Positions 53,037 through 63,030 are shown, numbered from the stretch's first letter. The stretch is DNA of 64,000 nt from JASLQO01 sp002327525 (GCA_030744435.1 JASLQO010000004.1:1-64000); one strand, 5' to 3'. Numbers and translations are program-made. The notes: generated from the sequence alone by a model not told the origin.

Positions 53037-54907
53037 TCAGGGCGAATACCATACCGGGGAGGTCCAGGCACGCTCGTGGATTACCGGGCGATGGCTCGCG
53101 TCGCAGCAGGCTTCCAATCCCGCAGACACTGTCTCTGGTTGCGAGCAATCCACACGCCGCGCGATGCACATGCGCTGGCTCCATCGACAGCTGGGGCCCT
53201 CCAGTACTCTCGCGTAGTAATAGGCGGCCTGTTCAGGATCGAATTGCGGATCTCTCCACACCCGGCACAGCGTGCTCGCTCCCGCACCGGATTGGAGACA
53301 GGTCCCCGGATCCACCCGACCGGGCTCATTCGCCCTGGCCACATCATAGATGGCCTCGTGGTGGTTACCGACGAGGTCGACCCAGCCCTTGATGATCTGC
53401 ACCTTGAGCAGAGGAGTTCCGGGCTGGTGCTCGGTGCCTGTGTCCTGTTGCGCAAAAACCGCGAACACAGGCGGACCGGTCCCTTCGTCGACCGGCAGGG
53501 TGCCGCCCATGGGGACGCCGTCTCGATAGCCGGCCGCGACGAACTCAGGATCCGAACACATCCCGGCGTCTAGCTCCCAACCACCATAGAAGCGGGCGAC
53601 AATGCGCGGGCCGCTGGTGGCATAGGCTTCCCGGCGCAGCATCGCCTCAAACAGAGCCTCCCGGGTATTCTCTTCTGCCCAGAGTACGGCCAGACCGCCC
53701 GGGTTGTAGTATGCAAAGTCTGGCAATCCGTGCGGGACTGCTTCACCCGCAGGCTTGCCGGCGCCGCCATGGCCCAGAAAAGCACCTTCTTCCACGGCAC
53801 CGGCTGCGCCCAGGTGGGTGTCGCTGCTGCCCACGAAGCCGAGCTTGAACGGGTTGGCGCCTACGCCTTGCTCCAGAGCCAGTCCGTCGCGCAATACCTC
53901 GCGCAGAAAACCGTCGCCAGCCCGTGGCGCAGACCCGTCCGTAAAACTCCTGATGGGCAGTTGTTCGAAAGCACACAGTTCGTCTCGTGTGTTCAGCGGA
54001 TCAAAAAAACACTCCGACGCACCCTTGTGCTGCATGATCTCGACAAGCGGCTCCAGCCGCTGCCGTGTTTCTGCCTGGTTTCTGGTGAGGTTGTCATCGA
54101 ACATCAGGCCCGCGCTCAGATTTGAATTGTGCGGGATCACGAGCGCCTGGCAACCGGTTTGCGCATTGTTACACTGTTCGTCCAGCGCCGCGTACAAACC
54201 GTCTTCAGTTGGCTCTTCGATGAATGAAATGGGCGCTTCGGGAACCGTTGCGTTGCGAAACACGACATTGCGGTGCAGATTGCCCGAACCACCGCTGGAT
54301 GACCCGCCGGTCCACTCGTAACCGACGAAACTGGAAAACTCGCACAGCGGACCGGTTACGTTGGCGTTCTCCGCAGCCAGAATCGTATCTCGCCACGGCC
54401 CGATCGCTGCTTCCAGGCAAACCTCACCCTCCTTGCCACAAAAGCCGACGCGTTTGGCGTGTTGCGACGACCAGTAGTTGAACCAGTAGTAGGCAGCGCG
54501 CGGCCAACGGCGGTACATACGGCACTGCCAGGCCGAATAGCCGGACATGCCCGGCGTCGTGCAGGATACGATTTCGCCGAAGAGTTCAGCGTGATCAGAC
54601 ACCATGGCGAAGTCCAGCGGGCGGGAGAGCTGCAGTGAGCGCAGTGGGCTTCCCGATTCGTCCCATGGTTGAATCCCGAGCCGGGCCCCTCTGGCAAACT
54701 CATAGGCCTGTGCCGGTGTTGTCAGCGTCCCCTGTGTCCCCGCATCGAGCGTGTCCCCGCATCGAGCGAATAGCGCGTGTGCACGTGGAGATCGCCGAAA
54801 TAGGGTTGTCGAAGCGGTGCATGGTTCATGCAGCGGCTCTGGGCCTGTACGGCCTGACAGGACAGACCAAACACAATCGCGCAGCCGATGAAGTACTTCA
54901 GTTTCAT
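53037..54907 (-). pseudogene. DUF3604 family protein disrupted by a 17-base tandem duplication
   Basis: ATG 54907 begins a signal peptide (KYFIGCAIVFGLSCQAVQAQ) and the domain start YFGDLHVHTRYSLDAGT. There, a 17-base unit is repeated (54735-54768), shifting the frame and causing a stop at 54722. Removing one copy restores an uninterrupted ~618-residue protein (GTQGTLTTPAQAYEFARG..., then DFAMVSDHAELFG, LVIPHNSNLSAG, GFVGSSDTHLGA, ERAWTSPVWYSP). All metal-site motifs are intact, so the break is recent and could be reversible by replication slippage. Confidence 0.92.
54734..54768. repeat. 17-base perfect tandem duplication inside the DUF3604 gene
   Basis: The unit TGTCCCCGCATCGAGCG occurs twice without interruption (54735-54751 and 54752-54768). 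The added 17 bases are not a multiple of three and explain the frameshift in the gene on the minus strand. Confidence 0.97.
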
Positions 54908-54913
54908 CCGCTG

Positions 54914-55057
54914 TCAGTTCGCGGCGGTCATTCTACGTCCGCCGCGACTGCTTAGTGCGGAGTGCATCTCGTCGAGCCATGCATTCTTACCGCCGATGAG
55001 TGCCACGTCGTCGTTGGTAAGCTCATCGAACCAGCGTACGTAGCGTTCGCCGCTCAT
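54914..55057 (-). pseudogene. Phosphoenolpyruvate synthase 5' fragment
   Basis: ATG 55057 (AGGGG upstream) starts YVRWFDELTNDDVALIGGKN and AWLDEM, the beginning of PEP synthase (PPDK N-terminal domain, nucleotide-binding WFDE...GGKNA motif). After about 32 residues it goes into unrelated sequence and stops at 54914, just ahead of the DUF3604 gene. More than 95 percent of a normal ~790-residue enzyme is missing. Confidence 0.85.
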
Positions 55058-55202
55058 TGGCAACCCCTGCCTCTTCACTCTCCCGGATTCTGACGCATTT
55101 GCATCCGGCGGCAATACGGATTTTCCCTCCACCACACTACTATGCCTCGACGCAGGCCCGCCGGGTTTGCTAAAACAGACTCCATATTGTGGGGGAAACA
55201 CC

Positions 55203-56300
55203 ATGACTGACCTGCTACCGCGGTCTGTGAACATATTCGACGACACCATGCGCGAGGGCCTGCAGATAGAGAGCGCGGACATCGAAGTGTCGGAAAAGCT
55301 GCGTCTTCTAGATGCCGTGAGCGAGATGGGTGCGAAGACCGTCACCATCGGTTCGTTCGCACACCCCGAGTGGACACCGTCCATGGCCTGCATTGACGAG
55401 ATTGCAACAGCGTTCGAACCCAAACCGGGAGTGACTTACACGGCTGCCGTGTTCAACAAACGCGGCTACGACCGCGCCGACGGCTACTACCCGAAGCTCA
55501 ACGTCCGCCAACGCCGTTTCGGCACCCACGTGGAGTTGTGCGATACATTTGCACGGCGTAACTACAACCGTACCCAATCCGAAATGATGGCGGCGGCGGA
55601 CGCATCTGTTGCGGGCGCCAAAGCCCAGGGCGCCGAGTCCGGGACGGTCGCGCTCGGTAATCCATTCGGTTCCAATTTTGAAGGTGAGTTCACGCTCGCC
55701 CGGCGCATGGAGCTGCTCGATCTCATGGTCGGTAAATGGCACAGCGCCGGCATCGAGGTTAGGCGTGTATCCTTCCTCGATGCAATGGGCTGGAACATGC
55801 CGCACAGGGTGCGGGAAACCATTCTCGCCATTCGCGAGAAATACCCCGAGATCGAGACCTACCACATGCACCTGCACAACACCCGCGGGGTGACCATCGC
55901 AAGCTACTACGAGGCACTCACCCTGGGGGCGACGGATTTCGATACCTCGCTTGGCGGCATGGGCGGCTGCCCTTATTGCGGAAACGGCCGCGCCGCCGGC
56001 CACGTCCCGACGGAGGATTTCGTGACCATGTGTCACGAGATGGAGATCGAGACAGGCTACGACCTGGATAAAGTGATCCAGGCGGCACGTATCGCCGAAG
56101 AAGTAGTGGGCCACTCGTTGTGGGGACACGTCTCCAAGGCTGGTCCCTTACCGCGCGGTGAGGCGCTCTACCCGGCCGACATGCCGTTTGTGGAGACACT
56201 GGAGCAGGCCGCGCACTTCTGTGACGGGCCCGCGGTTTACGAGGGGCAGATCTCACCGTGGCGCGAAGGGGACGCGCTCACGAGAGAGAGCAAGGCTTGA
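55203..56300 (+). CDS. HMG-CoA lyase / pyruvate carboxyltransferase-like (DRE-TIM) enzyme
   Basis: The 365-residue protein is a DRE-TIM metallolyase: IFDDTMREGLQIESAD contains the DxxxREG metal/catalytic set and YHMHLHNTRGVTIASY the HxH pair. The C-terminal GGCPYCGNGRAAGHVPTED resembles HMG-CoA lyase loop GCPYA...GN with its catalytic cysteine. It likely cleaves a 3-hydroxy-3-methylglutaryl-CoA-like ester or makes an aldol/Claisen condensation. GTGGGGGAA precedes the ATG. Leucine- or isoprenoid-derived acid breakdown is a reasonable context. Confidence 0.85.
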   Translation: MTDLLPRSVNIFDDTMREGLQIESADIEVSEKLRLLDAVSEMGAKTVTIGSFAHPEWTPSMACIDEIATAFEPKPGVTYTAAVFNKRGYDRADGYYPKLNVRQRRFGTHVELCDTFARRNYNRTQSEMMAAADASVAGAKAQGAESGTVALGNPFGSNFEGEFTLARRMELLDLMVGKWHSAGIEVRRVSFLDAMGWNMPHRVRETILAIREKYPEIETYHMHLHNTRGVTIASYYEALTLGATDFDTSLGGMGGCPYCGNGRAAGHVPTEDFVTMCHEMEIETGYDLDKVIQAARIAEEVVGHSLWGHVSKAGPLPRGEALYPADMPFVETLEQAAHFCDGPAVYEGQISPWREGDALTRESKA

Positions 56301-56366
56301 CACCTTACGCTTTTATTCCGCACAAATTCAAAGTACGCCTTTCAGCTCGTGCAAGCGCCGATTCTT

Positions 56367-56874
56367 TCAGGCCCTGATTCGACGCACCCACCCTTCCTCG
56401 TACACCACTACCGGTTCGAATCCCACACCCCGATGGCAGGCCAGAGCTGGTGCATTGTCCTTTCGTACATTGAGCGCGATCAGGTGTGTTTCGGTAAGCG
56501 CGCGGCACAGGCCGCGGGTGATCACGCCTGCATAGCCGCGGCCGCGATATTCGGGAGCCGTCGCGATGTTGCCGATAGCCACAACACCATGGCGCTTCGA
56601 CACCACGTGCACGCCGCCCGCTGCCACCAGTTCACGCTGCTCACAAATACCAACACAGGGGCCCAAGCTCCATCATGTAGGGAGCAAAAAAAACCGTCTC
56701 CTCCGGGCGCGTAAGCGTGGCCGCGCCCATCCGCCCGTCTTTCAATGCGGCAAACGCGCGCACCGAATTTCACAACGGCTGGTCCAGATCTGCCAGAGCG
56801 TAGACGTGCGCCACCTTGTATCTGCAAAAGTAGTCGACAAGTGCAGCGTTATCGCGTGTCTCCAGGAATTGCAT
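56367..56874 (-). pseudogene. GNAT-family acetyltransferase relic
   Basis: ATG 56874 begins MQFLETRDNAALVDYFCRYK and HVYALADLDQPL, then TGA at 56770-56772 where the family usually has tryptophan, then NSVRAFAALKDGRMGAATLT and PYMMELGP in the same frame. The centre is lost, and the acetyl-CoA-binding part continues in another frame: GGVHVVSKRHGVVAIGNIAT and PEYRGRGYAG through VRRIRA at 56367. A nonsense codon, a deletion and a frame change together inactivate it. Confidence 0.87.
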
Positions 56875-56986
56875 CCAATCAGGATGCCTGAATTGGTCAC
56901 CGCAGGGTATTCGCGGGTCAACGCCATTGCACCCGGGCTCACAAACCGTCACATTCGACTGTTCGCACAATAAAGATGGAGGATGC

Positions 56987-58441
56987 ATGAGCGACGTGCT
57001 CTCGCGGCGCACTATCTATGCCCACGGTACCCTGGGACTACCGCTCGCCGTAATCGGTTATCCGCTCTCCATCTGGATTCCCGCTCACTACTCGGGCGGT
57101 CTCGGCATCAGCCTTGCCGCCGTCGGCACCATTCTGATGCTGGCCCGCCTCACCGATGTCGTTACCGACCCTCTGATGGGAGAACTCTCCGACCGCTGGC
57201 GTACCCGCTTCGGCCGCCGCAAGCCCTGGCTGGTGGTAGGCGCGCCCCTGATGATGTTGGGTGTGTACAACCTGTTCATGCCAAGCGAGGGCGCGGGCAT
57301 GGTCTACTTCCTCACCTGGCTCGCCATCTTCTTTCTCGGCAGCACCATGATCGCGCTACCGCACCGGGCCTGGGGCGCGGAACTCTCGCCCGACTACCAC
57401 CAGCGCAGCCGCGTGACTGCCGCACGCGAGATCTACGTTTTGGTCGGCCTCATGGTGGCGGCGGCGGTGCCCATGATCGTCGAGATTCGTGCCGATGGCG
57501 GCTCGGGAGTTGCCGAGGTATTCACCACCTTGTGGAATGACGCTATCGGTGCGCTCAGCGGGGATTTCGAAGACAAGCAGGTGGTCGACCGTGCAACGCT
57601 GACAGGCCCGGTGCTCACCGGACTCGCCTGGACCGTAATCACGGTACTGCCCATCTGCGCACTAATCGTACTGACCAACGTCGCGGAGCCCGCAGTAGCG
57701 ACTACCGAGAAGCGTCCCACTTTCAGAGAAGGCCTCAAGCTGGTCGCTAAAAACGGCCCCATGGTACGCGTGCTGATAATCGCTGTACTCGTCTACTTCG
57801 GCGAATCGTTCAGAAATGCCGTCTCGCTCTTCTTCATACGCGACATCATCGGTGTACCCACCATCGGCGCTGTCTACTTCTTCTATTTCATCGCAGGTCT
57901 CGGGGCAATTCCGTTCTGGCTGTGGCTCGGACGCAAGGTAGGCAAGCACATAGCCTTCCTGTTCACGCTAATCACAGTAGCCGGCGTGAGCGCGGCCAAC
58001 CTGTTGCTCGATTACGGCGACTACCTCGTCTTCTTCCTGCTCTTTGTAGTGAAAGGTTTTTGCTTCGGAGGGCTGCAGTTTCTGCCCGTGGCCATGCTCG
58101 CTGATGTGGTGGACGTGGATTCCGCCCGGAGCGGCGGCAAACGCGCCGGCACCTATTTTGCCTTTCTCGGTTTCAGCGAGAAGATCGCCATCGCATTCGG
58201 CACCGGGGTATCGCTCAATATCGTGGGATTGCTTGGGTTTGATCCGTCCGGAGGCGTCTCCGCAAGCACCGAAATCGGCGTTACGTCACTGCGCCTGGTG
58301 TACTGCCTCGGACCCGTAGTGTTCTACGGGATGGCGTTGCGGCTGATCTGGAACTATCCGTTGACACCCGCACGGCACGCACGGCTACGGGAGCGGTTGG
58401 AGCGCAGGGCGGAGTGGCTGGCAAAAAGCAAGACACCCTGA
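56987..58441 (+). CDS. GPH-family MFS transporter
   Basis: The 484-residue protein is a paralogue of the transporter at 30.8-32.2 kb: LTDVVTDPLMGELSDRWRTR, FGRRKPWLVVGAPLMM and GAELSPDYHQRSRVTAAREI. Twelve helices, with GKRAGTYFAFLGFSEKIAIA in the second half. Cation-coupled import of an organic solute is probable. GGAGG at 56979-56983 precedes the ATG at 56987. Confidence 0.9.
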   Translation: MSDVLSRRTIYAHGTLGLPLAVIGYPLSIWIPAHYSGGLGISLAAVGTILMLARLTDVVTDPLMGELSDRWRTRFGRRKPWLVVGAPLMMLGVYNLFMPSEGAGMVYFLTWLAIFFLGSTMIALPHRAWGAELSPDYHQRSRVTAAREIYVLVGLMVAAAVPMIVEIRADGGSGVAEVFTTLWNDAIGALSGDFEDKQVVDRATLTGPVLTGLAWTVITVLPICALIVLTNVAEPAVATTEKRPTFREGLKLVAKNGPMVRVLIIAVLVYFGESFRNAVSLFFIRDIIGVPTIGAVYFFYFIAGLGAIPFWLWLGRKVGKHIAFLFTLITVAGVSAANLLLDYGDYLVFFLLFVVKGFCFGGLQFLPVAMLADVVDVDSARSGGKRAGTYFAFLGFSEKIAIAFGTGVSLNIVGLLGFDPSGGVSASTEIGVTSLRLVYCLGPVVFYGMALRLIWNYPLTPARHARLRERLERRAEWLAKSKTP

Positions 58442-58634
58442 ACTGGAGTGTCACGAGTCCATCGACGGCCCGTCTATGCATACAAGCCCGAGACCGCAGC
58501 GCGCCTTCAGCCCGCGTCTCTGGAACTATGAGGAGAAGCCACTCGCACAATGTAACAACGATGGCGCCCGTCCAGACGGGCCACGGTCATTCTTCGAGTA
58601 TGCCCTTCGACACGCTTTTGCCTATGTGCTGTGT

Positions 58635-59519
58635 TCACTCAAGCGACTCTCCGGTAGCCAGCGCCATCTCTCTAGAACAGTCGCGGAGCAACTCCCTCCA
58701 CTCAGGCAGCTCGACTCCGAACGTCCGCTTGATCTTGCCTGTGTCGAGGACTGAATTCGGCGGCCGATAGGCCGATGCCGGATAGTCGGATGTTGCTATT
58801 GGTTTCAATTCGCATGTCATTCGGAACTCATCACGAATGGCCTCAGCAAATCCGTACCAGCTAGTCGTTCCGGTGGGGGCCAGATTGTACACGCCCCCTT
58901 CCTCGTCCGAAGCTTCGATCACACGAGCCGTAATCCCAGCAATCATTCGGCACCAGCTGGGTGCACCCAACTGATCGGCCACAATGCGCAGCGTATGGTG
59001 TTCCGTCATCAGGTCGCGCATCTTCAACAGAAAATTTGAACCACGTGCGCCATACACCCATCCCACTCGCAGAATGGTGGCGGCGCAGCCACTCGCAAGA
59101 ATTGCCTCGTCACCCGCCAGTTTGCTACGCCCGTATGCGCTCCTCGGGGCTGGATCATCGTTCTCGAGATAGGGTTCCGACTTGGTGCCGTCGAAGACAT
59201 AGTCGGTTGAATAGTGCACGAGCCGAGCCTGGTTGGATGCTGCCCATCCGGCCGCCGTACGGGGTGTGTCGGCATTGATACGCATGGCGAGTTCTGGTTC
59301 GTTTTCCGCTCGCTCCACCGCTGTGTATGCGGCCGCGTTGACAACAACATCGGGGTTCACAGTTTCCAGCGTGCGCTCGAGCTGTTCGAGATCGCAGACA
59401 TCCAGCACGATGTCTGCGCCTTCGTTGCGCGCCGTACTCACCACCTCCCCCAGACGCGGCAGAGCGCGCACCAACTCCCAACCCACCTGTCCGCTGGCGC
59501 CAATTACCAGGATACGCAT
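58635..59519 (-). CDS. rmlD: dTDP-4-dehydrorhamnose reductase
   Basis: The 294-residue SDR-family protein has the N-terminal VIGASGQVGWELVRAL NADPH motif, NAAAYTAVERAE, HYSTDYVFDGTK, and catalytic YGRSKLAGD. It makes the last reduction to dTDP-L-rhamnose. It follows rmlC after 3 bases and closes the rmlBACD operon. Confidence 0.95.
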   Translation of the reverse strand: MRILVIGASGQVGWELVRALPRLGEVVSTARNEGADIVLDVCDLEQLERTLETVNPDVVVNAAAYTAVERAENEPELAMRINADTPRTAAGWAASNQARLVHYSTDYVFDGTKSEPYLENDDPAPRSAYGRSKLAGDEAILASGCAATILRVGWVYGARGSNFLLKMRDLMTEHHTLRIVADQLGAPSWCRMIAGITARVIEASDEEGGVYNLAPTGTTSWYGFAEAIRDEFRMTCELKPIATSDYPASAYRPPNSVLDTGKIKRTFGVELPEWRELLRDCSREMALATGESLE

Positions 59520-59522
59520 GGC

Positions 59523-60077
59523 TCAGTACCGGATCAGGCGAGATTCGGGCACGTCGGCAAGCAACGGCGCCACGCGGTCCCTGTCCGACAGAGTCGGTTC
59601 ACTCACCAGGGGCCAGTCAATGCCTATATCGGGATCATTCCAACGCACGCTGAGTTCGCTTTCCGGGCTATAGATGTCGGTGGTTTTGTACCCAAAAAGG
59701 GCTTCGTCGCTCAGCACGCAATAACCGTGCGCAAAACCGGGTGGCACGTAGTACTGCGCGCCGATGTCCCCATCCAGTTCGACGCTTTCCCAGCGTCCAA
59801 ACGTAGGTGAGCCCACGCGTAGATCCACTGCCACATCGAATACCCGCCCCGAGAACACCTGCACCAGCTTACCCTGTGCGTGCGGTTGTTGTGCATGCAG
59901 GCCTCTCAACACTCCTTTCACGGACCGGGCCAGGTTGTCCTGTACGAAATCCTCCTTGATGCCAGCTTCATGGTAACGCGTCGCCTGCCAGACCTCTGAA
60001 AACCAACCCCGCGCATCACCGAAGCGCTGCGGTTCGATGAGTAGTAGATCCGGAATGTCGAAACGCGTGACGTTCAC
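59523..60077 (-). CDS. rmlC: dTDP-4-dehydrorhamnose 3,5-epimerase
   Basis: The 184-residue cupin has DARGWFSEVWQATRY, the catalytic histidine in VLRGLHAQQPHAQGKLVQV and the later YYVPPGFAHGYCVLS. It converts dTDP-4-keto-6-deoxyglucose to the rhamnose-configured keto sugar. The start overlaps the rmlA stop by ATGA. Confidence 0.95.
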   Translation of the reverse strand: MNVTRFDIPDLLLIEPQRFGDARGWFSEVWQATRYHEAGIKEDFVQDNLARSVKGVLRGLHAQQPHAQGKLVQVFSGRVFDVAVDLRVGSPTFGRWESVELDGDIGAQYYVPPGFAHGYCVLSDEALFGYKTTDIYSPESELSVRWNDPDIGIDWPLVSEPTLSDRDRVAPLLADVPESRLIRY

Positions 60078-60952
60078 GCGGGTGATCCCTGCTCCAGAAT
60101 CTCCCTCAAGTAGCGCCCGTAGCCACTGTTGCCGAGAGGTGCGGCAAGTGCACGCACGCCCTCGTCGTCAATCCAGCCACTGCGCCACGCGATCTCCTCC
60201 GGGCAACACACCTTCAACCCCTGACGCTTTTCGATGGTTTCAACGAAGAGGGCTGCCTCCATCATCGCATCGTGCGTGCCCGTGTCGAGCCAGGCCATGC
60301 CGCGTTCGAACTTCAGGAGTTCCAGTGTCCCCTGCTCGAGATACAGCTTGTTGAGATCCGTGATTTCGAGCTCTCCTCTTGCCGACGGCGAGAGCGTGGC
60401 CGCCATCTCGCAGACCCGCTCGTCGTAGAAGTAGAGTCCGGTTACCGCGTAGTTAGAGCGTGGCTGCGTGGGTTTTTCCTCGAGACCTATCACTTTGCCG
60501 CAGGCATCGAACTCGGCTACACCATAGCGTTCCGGTTCGCGTACCCAGTACCCGAAAACCTTGGCGCCGCGCCGTGTTTGCGTGGCTTCACGCAGCAGCC
60601 CGGTAAGTCCCCGGCCGAAAAAGATATTGTCGCCAAGTACCAGGCAGCATGGTTCTCCGCCAATGAAATCACGCCCGATGAGAAATGCCTGCGCAAGTCC
60701 TCCCGGATAATGCTGAACGGCGTAGTCGAGCGACATGCCCCACTGGCTGCCATCACCGAGCAGATCGCGGAAGAGTTGGTTGTCATGCGGCGTGGTGATG
60801 ATGAGGACATCCCGGATGCCTGCCGTCATGAGGGTGGACAGCGGGTAGTAGATCATCGGTTTGTCGTAAACCGGTAACAGCTGCTTGCTCACCGCGAGCG
60901 TCACCGGGTGCAGGCGTGTACCTGCCCCGCCTGCAAGGATAATGCCCTTCAT
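60074..60952 (-). CDS. rmlA: Glucose-1-phosphate thymidylyltransferase
   Basis: The 292-residue nucleotidyltransferase starts MKGIILAGGAGTRLHPVTLA, the dTTP-binding loop, followed by SKQLLPVYDKPMIYYPLSTL and LVLGDNIFFG. It makes dTDP-glucose from dTTP and glucose-1-phosphate. The true ATG at 60952 overlaps the rmlB stop by ATGA; longer forms extend into rmlB. Confidence 0.96.
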   Translation of the reverse strand: MKGIILAGGAGTRLHPVTLAVSKQLLPVYDKPMIYYPLSTLMTAGIRDVLIITTPHDNQLFRDLLGDGSQWGMSLDYAVQHYPGGLAQAFLIGRDFIGGEPCCLVLGDNIFFGRGLTGLLREATQTRRGAKVFGYWVREPERYGVAEFDACGKVIGLEEKPTQPRSNYAVTGLYFYDERVCEMAATLSPSARGELEITDLNKLYLEQGTLELLKFERGMAWLDTGTHDAMMEAALFVETIEKRQGLKVCCPEEIAWRSGWIDDEGVRALAAPLGNSGYGRYLREILEQGSPA

Positions 60953-62046
60953 GACTCGACGTCTTTGAGCCCGAGACGCTCGCCGCCGTAACTGCCAGAC
61001 TTCACGACATCGCACCAGGCAGTGTTCTCGAGATACCACTGCACGGTGGCGCGCAGACCAGACTCGAACGTTTCCTCCGGCTGCCACCCGAGCTCAGTTC
61101 TGATTTTCGCTGCATCGATTGCGTAGCGCCAATCGTGTGCCGGGCGATCGTCCACGAACGTCAGCAACTGTCTGTGAGGTCGGGAGGGTGCATCCGGCAA
61201 CAGCTCGTCCAGTAGCATGCAAAGCGTGTCCGTCACTTCGAGATTGGTTCTTTCGCTGTTGCCGCCCACGTTGTACGTTTCGCCCGGTGTGCCTGCGCCC
61301 AGCACCCGCCAGATGGCGTGGCAGTGATCCTCGACGTACAACCAGTCGCGGACATTCCCACCCGTGCCATAGATCGGCAGCGGCTTGCCTGAGAGCGCAT
61401 TCAGAATCATTAACGGAATGAGCTTTTCCGGATATTGATACGGACCGTAGTTGTTCGAGCAGTTGGTGATGAGCGTGGGCAGGCCGTAGGTGTGCCACCA
61501 GGCCTGTACCAGGTGGTCGGACGCGGCCTTTGATGCGGAATAGGGGGAGCGTGGTGCATATGGCGTGGTTTCGGTGAATGCGCCGGTATCACCTAGAGAG
61601 CCATACACCTCATCGGTCGAAACGTGCAGAAAGCGAAACCTCTCCCGCGCGCTTTCATCCAGCTCCCGCCAGTACGCGGCCACCGCTTCGAGCAGGCAGT
61701 AGGTGCCGTTGACATTGGTACGCACGAACGCGGCCGGTCCATCGATGGAGCGGTCGACATGACTCTCCGCCGCAATGTTAACGATGCAGCTCGGCCGAAA
61801 ATCACGGATAAGGCAGTTCACCGTCCTGGCATCGGCGATGTCACCATGCACGAAGCGGTAGTTCGGCTCATCCTCGACTCCGGCAAGGGTTTCCAGATTG
61901 CCCGCATAGGTGAGTAGATCAATGTTTGCGATTTGCATGCCTGATTCGCGCATCAGGTAACGAACGAAGTTGCCACCGACGAAGCCGGCGCCACCGGTGA
62001 CGAGGATCCGGCCCAGGTCGCTCGAGATGTCGTTTGCTGTGTTCAT
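60949..62046 (-). CDS. rmlB: dTDP-glucose 4,6-dehydratase
   Basis: The 365-residue extended SDR has ILVTGGAGFVGGNFVRYLM (NAD+ motif), AAESHVDRSIDGPAAFVRTN, the catalytic STDEVYGSLGD segment, and YSASKAASDHLV. It forms dTDP-4-keto-6-deoxyglucose. It is first of the rmlBACD operon, which provides rhamnose for surface polysaccharide or glycolipid; no glycosyltransferases lie within this window. Confidence 0.96.
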   Translation of the reverse strand: MNTANDISSDLGRILVTGGAGFVGGNFVRYLMRESGMQIANIDLLTYAGNLETLAGVEDEPNYRFVHGDIADARTVNCLIRDFRPSCIVNIAAESHVDRSIDGPAAFVRTNVNGTYCLLEAVAAYWRELDESARERFRFLHVSTDEVYGSLGDTGAFTETTPYAPRSPYSASKAASDHLVQAWWHTYGLPTLITNCSNNYGPYQYPEKLIPLMILNALSGKPLPIYGTGGNVRDWLYVEDHCHAIWRVLGAGTPGETYNVGGNSERTNLEVTDTLCMLLDELLPDAPSRPHRQLLTFVDDRPAHDWRYAIDAAKIRTELGWQPEETFESGLRATVQWYLENTAWCDVVKSGSYGGERLGLKDVES

Positions 62047-62166
62047 GGCCGCGCAGAGTCCACTACCTTCGCACTAATCCAGGTCGCAGACGGCAACCGA
62101 TGTGTCGAGAAGACGCTCTCCCCTTGAGGATTTCAACCAAGCAATATGTCTGCATAAATACGATTA

Positions 62167-62478
62167 TCACCCCAGGGGATAGCTGATTCCGCGTGCCATC
62201 AACAACAGCGCCTCGGTCTCCACACCCCCCTTGAACCGCTCGAGCTCCCCCGAATCCAGCCACACACCCTTACACTCCGGACACAGGTCGATCACCATCA
62301 TATGGGCGATCTCCTTGGTCATCTGCGCTCCATCCACCGGACACTGGCGCGGCACCTCACCTTGCGCCTTGACCATCAGCGCCATCTCGTTGGCGCAAAC
62401 CTCGCAAATGGGTTTGTCTTCTTCCTTGTGGCGCGTGCGTTTACCACAACGATCGCATTTTTCGCCGAATATCGCCAT
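62167..62478 (-). CDS. Zinc-ribbon (zf-TFIIB-like) protein
   Basis: The 103-residue protein has two zinc-binding pairs at the N terminus (CDRCGKRT ... CEVCANE) and two later (CPVDG ... CPECKGVWLDSGELERF), the latter typical of the zf-TFIIB family. Cytoplasmic metal-binding protein of unknown function. The start at 62478 is preferred. Confidence 0.85.
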   Translation of the reverse strand: MAIFGEKCDRCGKRTRHKEEDKPICEVCANEMALMVKAQGEVPRQCPVDGAQMTKEIAHMMVIDLCPECKGVWLDSGELERFKGGVETEALLLMARGISYPLG

Positions 62479-62556
62479 ATCTCTCACCCCTCCAGCAAGC
62501 CCCTGAGCTTACCGTTCAGTCGCCCCCATGGAAACCGTCGCTGTACCGGACAGGCC

Positions 62557-63030
62557 TCAGCCTTCGGTTACACTCACCTGCGCCCAGGTCGCATCGTGGG
62601 CGGTAGAGATGCGCGGTGCCCGCCAGCGTGGATCACGGACGGTCAACTCGTGTTTCACGCTCCCCAGTCCCTCGAACACAAACCTGCCCTCGGCGCCCGT
62701 AACCGTGGTGCGTAGTGATCTCGCCGGAGCGGCCTCACCGCTACCAGCCACCGTACGCAGGCGCAACCTCAGGCCCGCAACCGGATAACCGGCCGCATTC
62801 AGCACCTGACCTTCGAGCCACGTGCAGCCGATGTCGATTACCCCTTCGAGGTGATGCTCGCTAACGGCCTCCAACTCGACATTAGCCACTCGCAGGATGG
62901 GCTCGGCGCGCGTCGAGAACGTGAGAGAACCAGCGGCAATGTCATCGAGCCAAAAACGCCCCCGCGCGTCGGTACGCAATTCATACGCCTGGCCTGAGGC
63001 GGCGTTGTTCTTCAGCAGCAGACGCAGAAA
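62557..63030 (-). pseudogene. Carboxypeptidase-regulatory-like domain remnant
   Basis: The frame LRLLLKNNAASGQAYELRTD, then RGRFWLDDIAAGSLTF and TWLEGQVLNAAGYPVAGLRL is made of two beta-sandwich repeats of the CarboxypepD_reg/SpaA-like type, ending at 62557. No start or signal peptide is in frame; upstream, TTVSFTGVTEGVTL in another frame may be the same protein. It is likely the C-terminal end of a larger surface protein whose 5' part has been lost. Confidence 0.5.

Noticed and set aside
56770..56772. TGA read as tryptophan (altered genetic code), suggested by the GNAT relic
   Set aside because: Intact genes in the window end at TGA in normal places (for example the DUF35 gene and rmlB), and the GNAT gene carries other lesions.
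58442..58754. Small gene starting at ATG 58476 after the GPH transporter
   Set aside because: It overlaps the end of rmlD on the other strand, has no ribosome site of note and no domain.
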